Shown here in pieces: positions 1 to 4,886 of a stretch of DNA of 5,950 nucleotides. This DNA comes from CAZUZD01 sp964624465 (GTDB lineage: Bacteria > Planctomycetota > Planctomycetia > Isosphaerales > Isosphaeraceae), in the NCBI GenBank assembly GCA_964624465.1, contig CAZUZD010000361.1, positions 1-5,950 of the forward strand. The letters run 5' to 3'. The position numbers were made by a program, and so were the translations under genes. Positions within the stretch are counted from its first letter, which is position 1, and every line of letters starts with the position of its first letter. The notes under the pieces are model-generated. The model was not told the origin of the DNA. It saw nothing but the letters and a program-made list of their open reading frames with translations, and searched no databases.

Positions 1-1360
1 CGCCGCGGGCGTCGGCCAGGCGGGCCAGGCGCGGGCTGGCCTCCAGCAGCTCGGACCGCCGGCGGCGGAACCGCTTGCGGCGGGCGGGGGTGTCGCGGGC
101 GGCCAGGTACTTGAGCACGACCACCGGGCTGAGCCGGCTGCGGGGGTCCAGGCCATGCTCGAAGAGCGCGGCCACCGCGTCGACCTCGACGGTCCCATCC
201 GGCAGGCCCAGCGCGGCCATCGCCAGCAGCAGCCGGGACCGGTCGATGTGCCGCCGTTCGAGCCGGCGGTCGCCACGCGCCGTGGCCAGCAGGTCGGCCA
301 GGTAGTGGCCGGTCAGGTGCCGGGCCTCGGGCGTGACGGCGATCGGCTCGTCGGCCACCGCCGCCACGAGTTGACCGATCAGGTCGCCGAACGGGTCGGA
401 CCAGGACCGGCGCCCCCGGCCGGTGGGCGCCTCGACCCGGGGCCGGGCCGGCTCGGCGGGCGGTCGCACCGGCGGCGTGACGGACCTGGACCCGACTCCG
501 GGCCCCGGACGGCCGTGGCCGTTGGTGGGGACGGGGCACGCCGGGGCGAGGGTGGGCACGATGGCCTGCAAGGCGGTGGCGATGGCGGCCGCGCGGTGGG
601 GGCGGGCCTCGGGGTCCTTGGCGAGCAGGGCCAGGACGAGCGCCTCCAGGTCGGCCGGCAGGTCGGGGGCGCGGAGCCGCAGGGGCTCGGGGAAGGCGCT
701 GACCTGCTGGGCCAGCACGTCGTCGAGCCGGCCGGCGAACGGCAGCGTGCCGGTGGCGGCCTCGTAGAGCAGGACGCCGAGGGCGTAGAGGTCGGAGCGG
801 GCGTCGGCGGGCCGCCCGCGCACCTGCTCGGGGCTGAGGAACTCGGCCGCGCCGCCGGCCCGGGTCCGCGACCGTTCGGGCCGCAGCTCGCGGAGCGCCG
901 CCAGCGCGAAGTCGATGAGCACCGGCCGGCCGGTGCCGGGGTCGAGCCGCAGGTGCTCGGGCCGCAGCGCGCCGTGGCAGAGGCCCTGCTGGTGCACGAC
1001 GTCGAGCGCCTCAGCCACCGGGATCAGCCGCCCCAGGCGACCGGCCCGATCGGGGCCGGCGAGCCCCCCGGCCTCGTCGCGGAGGCTGGGGCCGTCGATC
1101 GCCTGGCTGACCAGCAGCAGCGTCTCGCCCTCGCAGCCGACCTCGTAGAGCCGGGCGATGCCCGGGTGCATCAGCCGGCCCAGGACCGCCCCCTCGACGC
1201 GGATCCGGCGCATCAGGTCGGGGTCGAGCGGGCTGGCGAGGACCTTCATCGCCACCGGGCGCTGGAGGATCTCGTCGTGGGCCCGGTAGACGACCGAGCG
1301 GTCGCCACGACCCAGCTCGCGCTCGATGCGATAGCGGGCGGCGAGTGTCGTGCCGAGCAC
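1..1360 (-). CDS. Ser/Thr protein kinase-like protein, probable pseudokinase (3' end outside window)
   Basis: 453 codons are visible and the frame is open at the left edge, so the C-terminus is missing. I chose GTG at 1360-1358 because AGAGGA (1373-1368) precedes it at normal spacing and the kinase fold begins at once (AARYRIERELGRGD). Seen in order: glycine loop GRGDRSVVY (17-25), ATP lysine in VAMKVL (K39), helix-C glutamate E56, HPGIARLYEV (65-74), catalytic loop HGALRPEH (129-136), DFA (150-152), SPEQ (176-179), DLYALGVLLYE (190-200) and the late arginine in DPEARP (R253). In Hanks kinases the loop reads HRDLKPEN. Here the catalytic Asp is Ala131, the Lys is Arg133 and the Asn is His136, while K39, E56 and D150 remain. 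From these I infer an ATP-binding but weakly active or inactive kinase. Residues about 270-318 are a Pro/Arg-rich linker. Residues 320-453 form an unrecognised, probably helical region with a basic patch (RRKRFRRRR). No transmembrane segment is seen in this part. It is divergent from the NUDIX gene. Confidence 0.9.
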   Translation of the reverse strand, partial: MLGTTLAARYRIERELGRGDRSVVYRAHDEILQRPVAMKVLASPLDPDLMRRIRVEGAVLGRLMHPGIARLYEVGCEGETLLLVSQAIDGPSLRDEAGGLAGPDRAGRLGRLIPVAEALDVVHQQGLCHGALRPEHLRLDPGTGRPVLIDFALAALRELRPERSRTRAGGAAEFLSPEQVRGRPADARSDLYALGVLLYEAATGTLPFAGRLDDVLAQQVSAFPEPLRLRAPDLPADLEALVLALLAKDPEARPHRAAAIATALQAIVPTLAPACPVPTNGHGRPGPGVGSRSVTPPVRPPAEPARPRVEAPTGRGRRSWSDPFGDLIGQLVAAVADEPIAVTPEARHLTGHYLADLLATARGDRRLERRHIDRSRLLLAMAALGLPDGTVEVDAVAALFEHGLDPRSRLSPVVVLKYLAARDTPARRKRFRRRRSELLEASPRLARLADARG

Positions 1361-1380
1361 GGCCCGTCCTCTGGGGGGGA

Positions 1381-1399
1381 GGGTGCCGCGGCGGCACCC
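1381..1399 (-). other. Leader hairpin at the 5' end of the kinase-like transcript
   Basis: GGGTGCCG (1381-1388) pairs perfectly with CGGCACCC (1392-1399), an 8-bp GC-rich stem with a 3-base loop. It falls between the predicted transcription start (about 1402) and the AGAGGA ribosome site (1373-1368), so it would sit at the extreme 5' end of the mRNA. It could protect the 5' end, damp translation, or be an operator at the DNA level. There is no U-run, so it is not a classical terminator. Short GC palindromes also arise by chance at this composition. Confidence 0.4.
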
Positions 1400-1408
1400 A
1401 GAGAGCCG

Positions 1409-1437
1409 ATGATAGGGAGGGCGCCGCCGGCCGACAA
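1409..1437 (-). promoter_or_regulatory. sigma70-like promoter for the kinase-like gene
   Basis: On the minus strand TTGTCG (1437-1432; 4 of 6 to TTGACA) is followed after exactly 17 bases by TATCAT (1414-1409; 5 of 6 to TATAAT). The predicted start of transcription is near 1402, giving a leader of about 42 bases before the GTG at 1360. These are rare AT-containing hexamers in a very GC-rich gap. No equally good promoter is seen here for the divergent NUDIX gene; CATAAC at 1471-1476 is a poor candidate with no convincing -35. Confidence 0.6.
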
Positions 1438-1582
1438 CCATGGGCCGGACCGTGCCGTCGGATCCATCGCCATAACCGGCAAGGTCGTCGCCGCCGGCCG
1501 GTCCCCAGTCCCCCCTTTCCACCCGATCCCGGCGGGCGGGCCGCGCCGGCGCCCGCCGCCCCCGGGGAGGTTCACCCGACCG

Positions 1583-2269
1583 ATGAGCACGACCCCCGAC
1601 GCCGCGTCCCCCACCGACCCCGACCCCGCCCTGCCCCCGCTGCCGCCGGGCGTGAAGCCGTCGCACCGCCTGCCGATCCTGGTCGTGCCGGCCGCCGAGC
1701 TCGACCGCCTGGGCCGGTTCCAGGGCTTCTCCCCCGACGCCGAGCGGTATCTGTCCGTCCTGCTGGCCCCGCCGCACGCCCAGTTCCGGCCGCGGTACCT
1801 GATGGAGGAGGACCGGGCCTTCAAGCAGATCATCCCGTACGTGATCTTCCGGCACGCCGACTCGGTGTTCTGCTACACCCGCGGCTCCAGCCAGGGGGAA
1901 AGTCGCCTGCACGCACAGCGGTCGTTCGGCGTGGGGGGCCACGTCGACGAGGCCGACGCCGACGGTCGCGCCACCCGCGACGCCTACGAGCTGGCCCTGC
2001 GGCGGGAGCTGGAGGAGGAGGTCGAGCTGGGCAGTCCCGGCACGCTCCGGCTGGTGGGCCTGATCAACGACGACGCCACGCCGGTCGGCCAGGTGCACCT
2101 CGGGGTCGTGCACGTCTACGAGCTGGAGCGGCCGCTGGTGTCGCCCCGCGAGCTGGGCCTGGCCGAGGCGGGGTTCGTGCCGCTGGCCGAGCTGGGCCGC
2201 GATCGCGACCGGCTCGAGAGCTGGTCGCGGCTCTGCCTGGAGGGGCTGCTCGACCCGGCCGGCTCTTGA
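1583..2269 (+). CDS. NUDIX-family hydrolase, COG4112-type predicted phosphoesterase
   Basis: 228 residues. The ATG at 1583 follows GGGGAGG (1564-1570) by 12 bases. The same frame is open far upstream, but only as antisense of the kinase gene, so this start is preferred. The first 25 residues are Pro/Asp-rich and probably disordered. The Nudix box is seen as GVGGHVDEAD (116-125) then RRELEEEVEL (140-149). The catalytic glutamates REL-EEE are present, the usual box Gly is Glu, and about eight extra residues separate the two halves. Next come GLINDDATPVGQVHLGVV (159-176). From memory, the long box plus an INDD...VG.VHLG segment is typical of the COG4112 NUDIX family, so the insertion is not damage. 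Nudix enzymes cleave nucleoside diphosphates linked to another moiety using Mg2+ or Mn2+; the substrate here cannot be read from sequence. There is no signal peptide, so it is probably cytoplasmic. It stands alone: divergent from the kinase and 174 bases before the LRR gene. Confidence 0.91.
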   Translation: MSTTPDAASPTDPDPALPPLPPGVKPSHRLPILVVPAAELDRLGRFQGFSPDAERYLSVLLAPPHAQFRPRYLMEEDRAFKQIIPYVIFRHADSVFCYTRGSSQGESRLHAQRSFGVGGHVDEADADGRATRDAYELALRRELEEEVELGSPGTLRLVGLINDDATPVGQVHLGVVHVYELERPLVSPRELGLAEAGFVPLAELGRDRDRLESWSRLCLEGLLDPAGS

Positions 2270-2294
2270 CCCGGGGGCGGTCGGGTCGCAACAT
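2266..2294 (+). promoter_or_regulatory. Weak candidate promoter for the LRR gene
   Basis: TTGACC (2266-2271; 5 of 6 to the -35 consensus) overlaps the NUDIX stop codon. It is followed after 17 bases by CAACAT (2289-2294), which matches TATAAT at only 3 positions. It would leave a leader of about 145 bases. A GC-rich hairpin GCGGGC-CGCC-GCCCGC at 2311-2326 lies downstream, with no T-run. This is a tentative call; nothing better was seen between 2270 and 2443. Confidence 0.25.
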
Positions 2295-2443
2295 CGGGGG
2301 CAGAGAGGGGGCGGGCCGCCGCCCGCGCGGCCGGTTCGCGGGCCCTGGCATCGCCGGGGTCCCTGGACCCGACCCGCTCACGCCCCCGGCCCGATCCTGC
2401 CGCACCGAGTCCCGCCCCAACGGCGCCCGAGGAACGACCCCCC

Positions 2444-3280
2444 ATGACCCGCATCGTCGCTGCCCAGGGCCTGGCGCTGGCCGCCGCCCTCGCGGTCCTG
2501 GCCGCCACGCCGGCCGCTGCCACCGCCGCCGGCCTGCCCGACGCCGCCCTCGACAAGGCCGTCCGCGCCGCCCTGCACCTCGACGACAAGGCCGACCTCA
2601 CCGACGAGAAGCTCCGCGACCTGTTCATCCTCGAGGCCGACGCCAAGGGGATCAAGGACCTCGCCGGCCTGGAGAAGTGCCCGAACCTGGCGCTCATCAA
2701 GCTCTCGAAGAACGAGATCGTCGACCTCAAGCCCCTGGCCGGCCTCAAGAACTTGCAGTCACTGGACCTGGCCGGCAACAAGATCGCCGACCTGGCCCCG
2801 CTGGCCGAGCTCAAGAAGCTCCAGTACCTCGTCGTCAGCGACAACCAGGTCGCGAAGCTCGACGCCGTCGCCGGCCTGACCGCGCTGGCCGCGCTCGACG
2901 TCTCGAACAACCAGGTGGCCGACCTGGCCCCGGTCGCCGGCCTCAAGAAGCTGGCCTCGCTGTACCTGGCCAAGAACCAGATCAAGGACCTGGCCCCGAT
3001 CGGCGAGCTGACCCGCCTCAGCACCCTGAACCTCAGCGACAACCCGCTGGCCGACCTGACCCCCCTGACCAGGCTCACCGAGCCCGGCCTGATCGTGCTG
3101 GAGCGCTGCCAGGTCGCCGAGCTGACCCCCCTGATCGACTGGGCCAAGGCCGACACCGCCGGCTCCAAGCGGTTCGCCCCGTTCCTGCGGCTGTACCTGA
3201 AGGGCAACCCGCTCTCCGAGGCCGCGAAGTCGCAGCAGCTGCCGGCGCTCAAGGACGCGGGCGTGCGGATCGACTTCTGA
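2444..3280 (+). CDS. Secreted internalin-like leucine-rich repeat protein
   Basis: 278 residues. The ATG at 2444 follows GAGGAA (2429-2434) by 9 bases. Residues 1-29 look like a Sec signal peptide: Arg3, a hydrophobic Leu/Ala core at 9-20, and Ala-rich cleavage candidates such as AAA-TAAG. Export to periplasm or envelope is inferred. Residues 31-79 form the N-terminal cap common in bacterial LRR proteins (LPDAALDKAVRAAL, then ADAKGIKDLAGLEKCPNL). Six exact 22-residue repeats follow in register at 80-101, 102-123, 124-145, 146-167, 168-189 and 190-211. They fit the pattern LxxLxLxxNxIxDLxPLxxL of the SDS22/internalin class. A degenerate seventh repeat (212-233, LIVLERCQVAELTPL) and a C-terminal cap ending NPLSEAAKSQ...GVRIDF close the solenoid. 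There is no transmembrane anchor, LPXTG or enzymatic domain. The family usually binds proteins; no partner is evident here. The next gene lies 142 bases downstream on the same strand. Confidence 0.93.
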   Translation: MTRIVAAQGLALAAALAVLAATPAAATAAGLPDAALDKAVRAALHLDDKADLTDEKLRDLFILEADAKGIKDLAGLEKCPNLALIKLSKNEIVDLKPLAGLKNLQSLDLAGNKIADLAPLAELKKLQYLVVSDNQVAKLDAVAGLTALAALDVSNNQVADLAPVAGLKKLASLYLAKNQIKDLAPIGELTRLSTLNLSDNPLADLTPLTRLTEPGLIVLERCQVAELTPLIDWAKADTAGSKRFAPFLRLYLKGNPLSEAAKSQQLPALKDAGVRIDF

Positions 3281-3319
3281 TCCGGACCGCGTGCCGGCGC
3301 CCGCCGGACCCACTCCCGA

Positions 3320-3350
3320 CTGTCACAACCCCGGGGCCGGCGGCTATCGT
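3320..3350 (+). promoter_or_regulatory. Candidate promoter for the YHS-like gene
   Basis: CTGTCA (3320-3325) is 4 of 6 to TTGACA, and TATCGT (3345-3350) is 4 of 6 to TATAAT. The spacer is 19 bases, or 18 if the -10 is read as CTATCG. It is the only AT-bearing pair in the gap 3281-3422. It would start transcription near 3357, downstream of the GTG at 3291, which supports ATG 3423 as the real start. Confidence 0.33.
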
Positions 3351-3422
3351 GAAGCGATGGCCCCGGCCTCGCGGCGTTCCACGTTCCACACCGGCACCGA
3401 CCGGCCCCACGGAGTGACCAGC

Positions 3423-4508
3423 ATGCGGCGCGCGACCCCGATGACGCGGACCCTGCGGATCTTCGCGATGCTGCTGGCCGTCGGCGGGCCCCTGGCGACC
3501 CGGGTCCGGGCCCAGTCGGACGAGGTGCCCGAGGCCCTGGCGCCGTTCGAGCACCTGGTCGGCGCCTGGAAGGGCGCGGGCATTCCCGCCGCCAACAAGG
3601 TCAAGGGCTGGCCCGAGTCGCACGCCTGGGCCTGGGCCTTCGAGGGCGGCAAGCCGGTCGCCATGACGCTCACCCTGGAGGGGAACAGGGCCGTCCGGTC
3701 GGGCCGGCTGACTGTCGACCCCGCCGGCCCGACCTACCGGCTCGACGCCGTCGACGCCGACGGCAAGCCCGCCGTGTTCGCCGGCACCCTCGACGCCGCC
3801 GGTCAGGTGCTCGCGCTCGACCGCGAGGGCCCCCTGCCCGACGGCAGCAAGCAGCGGCTGACCGTGCGGCTCAACAGCAACAAGATCCGCTACCTGCTGT
3901 GGGACGACCGCCAGGCCCCCGGGTCGCCCCGGTACGCGCGGTTCATCGAGGTCAACCAGGGCAAGGCCGGCGAGTCGTTCGCCGCCGGCGGCGCGGCGAG
4001 TAACCTGCCGAAGTGCATCATCACCGGCGGCGCGGCCAGCATGAGCGTGAGCCACGCCGGCAAGAGTTATCCCATCTGCTGCACCGGCTGCCGCGACGAG
4101 TTCGAGGCCGACCCCGAGAAGTACATCAAGAAGCTCGCCCTCAAGGCCGCCGCCACCCCCGACGGCACCGCCCCTGCCCCCGCCGCCGCCAAGGCCGCTC
4201 GCGACGACGGCGAGTTCGACGCGCTCGTCACCGACAAGCCGGCCCGCGCGAAGGCCGCCCCCAAGGCGAAGACCGCCACCCCGAAGGGCACCACGACCCC
4301 CGTGGCGAGCCCCGCCACCCCTCCCGCCGGTGCCCCCGCTCCCGCCGCCGCCAAGGCCGCCGAGCTGCTGACGAAGGCCCGCGCCCTCGACACCAAGGGG
4401 GACACCACCGCCGCCACCGCCCTCTACAAGCTCGTCGTCCGCCAGCACCCCGGCACCCCCCAGGCCCGCACCGCCGCCGACCGGCTCAAGGCTCTCGGGG
4501 CGAAGTGA
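3423..4508 (+). CDS. Exported protein with YHS/TRASH-like cysteine motif and TPR-like C-terminus
   Basis: 361 residues. ATG 3423 is preferred because GGAG (3411-3414) lies 8 bases upstream and a signal peptide follows: Arg-rich start, hydrophobic FAMLLAVGGPLA (14-25), likely cleavage after VRA-QS near 30. The in-frame GTG at 3291 would bury that signal. ATG 3441 is also possible. Residues 33-185 begin APFEHLVGAWKGAG and look like a beta-rich, perhaps calycin-like domain; this is a guess from the opening motif and alternating strands. Residues 195-237 carry C198-IITGG, then SYPICCTGC (C219, C220, C223) and RDEFEADPEKYIKK. This is the YHS/TRASH pattern, often linked to metal binding or sensing. 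A low-complexity Ala/Pro/Lys/Thr linker (240-311) leads to a helical hairpin like one TPR or YbgF-type unit (312-358, AAELLTKARALDTKGD... ATALYKLVVRQHPG). The likely site is the periplasm. No metal transporter or partner gene is nearby, so the role is open. Confidence 0.88.
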   Translation: MRRATPMTRTLRIFAMLLAVGGPLATRVRAQSDEVPEALAPFEHLVGAWKGAGIPAANKVKGWPESHAWAWAFEGGKPVAMTLTLEGNRAVRSGRLTVDPAGPTYRLDAVDADGKPAVFAGTLDAAGQVLALDREGPLPDGSKQRLTVRLNSNKIRYLLWDDRQAPGSPRYARFIEVNQGKAGESFAAGGAASNLPKCIITGGAASMSVSHAGKSYPICCTGCRDEFEADPEKYIKKLALKAAATPDGTAPAPAAAKAARDDGEFDALVTDKPARAKAAPKAKTATPKGTTTPVASPATPPAGAPAPAAAKAAELLTKARALDTKGDTTAATALYKLVVRQHPGTPQARTAADRLKALGAK

Positions 4509-4531
4509 GGCGCATGGCCGCTGCAAGGTCG

Positions 4532-4610
4532 TGGCGGATGACGCTCCGCTGATCCGCCCTACAGGAATACCAGTCTTCGGTAGGGCGGATCAGCGGAGCG
4601 TCATCCGCCA
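4532..4610. repeat. Perfect 31-bp inverted repeat, paired REP-like palindrome
   Basis: Bases 4532-4562 are the exact reverse complement of 4580-4610, with a 17-base spacer (4563-4579) containing CTTCGG. The outer ends read TGGCGGATGACGCTCCGCTG... and its complement. Each arm also starts with GGCGGAT and ends with ATCCGCC, so each can fold on its own with a 7-bp stem. The result is a nested palindrome like a pair of head-to-head REP units (BIME-like). It lies 23 bases after the YHS gene stop and 276 bases before rsmH. As RNA it would form a very stable hairpin in either direction. No T-run follows, so it is not a standard intrinsic terminator, although it could protect or end the upstream mRNA. 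No clear target-site duplication or transposase is seen. The geometry is certain; the family assignment is inference. Confidence 0.96.
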
Positions 4611-4788
4611 TCTTCGACGGCCCCCTGCCCGGGCACTTTCGGATCCCGCCGAGAGGCTGGCCCGCGGCGCCGCCCGACCCGCACCACCCCCCCCGGCACC
4701 CGATTCGCTGCTCGCTGGCACCGGCGGGTGCCGATGAATGTCTGATGGCGGGACGTCGACCGCCGGACCCCCTGCGCAGCGGCCGGCC
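4611..4788. other. Remaining non-coding part of the 4509-4886 gap
   Basis: No gene is supported here. Short open frames through it are compositional. It contains an 8-C run (4687-4694), a 6-bp hairpin GGCACC (4717-4722) with GGTGCC (4727-4732), and a CGGGACGTC 9-mer (4749-4757) that recurs after the promoter. None of these can be given a function from sequence alone. Confidence 0.6.
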
Positions 4789-4816
4789 TTGACAGGAACG
4801 GCGGTGCCGATAGAGT
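4789..4816 (+). promoter_or_regulatory. sigma70-like promoter for rsmH
   Basis: A perfect -35 TTGACA (4789-4794) is followed after 16 bases by TAGAGT (4811-4816; 4 of 6 to TATAAT), within CCGATAGAGT. Transcription would begin near 4823, leaving a leader of about 64 bases before GTG 4887. The perfect -35 in such GC-rich DNA and its place directly before rsmH make this the most convincing promoter in the window. It implies rsmH and the overlapping next gene are transcribed independently of the YHS gene. Confidence 0.68.
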
Positions 4817-4844
4817 CGCGGCCGCTTCCTGAGCCGGCACCCGT

Positions 4845-4856
4845 CGGGACGTCCCG
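4845..4856. promoter_or_regulatory. 12-bp perfect palindrome in the rsmH leader, possible operator
   Basis: CGGGACGTCCCG is exactly self-complementary and lies about 22 bases after the predicted transcription start and 30 bases before the rsmH start codon. Its left nine bases, CGGGACGTC, also occur at 4749-4757, upstream of the -35 box. A dimeric regulator could bind such a site, or it could form a small hairpin. No regulator gene is in view, and chance is a real alternative at this GC content. Confidence 0.3.
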
Positions 4857-4886
4857 TCGCATCCCCAGCCTCCCGTCGAGTGTGCC

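Noticed and set aside
155..1582. A plus-strand open frame of about 476 codons that runs directly into the NUDIX gene, suggesting a large fusion protein
   Set aside because: It is antisense to the kinase gene, whose conserved motifs are unmistakable on the minus strand. Its own sequence is Gly/Arg/Pro-rich noise, and a good ribosome site precedes ATG 1583.
1732..2029. A damaged Nudix box in the NUDIX gene (extra residues and missing Gly)
   Set aside because: The longer box with GGH...REL.EE followed by INDD and VHLG is, as I recall it, the normal form in the COG4112 family, so it was not reported as a degenerate enzyme.
2311..2326. Hairpin GCGGGC/GCCCGC as a terminator of the NUDIX gene
   Set aside because: The stem is only 6 bp with no T-run, and such stems are expected by chance at this GC content.
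1345..3417. A 690-codon plus-strand open frame across the NUDIX and LRR genes
   Set aside because: It is out of frame with both recognised genes and consists of Arg/Pro/Gly-rich low-complexity sequence, typical of shadow frames in very GC-rich DNA.
3291..3422. An N-terminal extension of the YHS-like protein from GTG 3291
   Set aside because: It would place 44 residues before an evident signal peptide and would start upstream of the candidate promoter. ATG 3423 has a GGAG site at good spacing.
2116..4526. Long minus-strand frames (378 and 425 codons) opposite the LRR and YHS-like genes
   Set aside because: They mirror the codon structure of the plus-strand genes, contain no recognisable motif, and overlap genes with clear signal peptides and domains.
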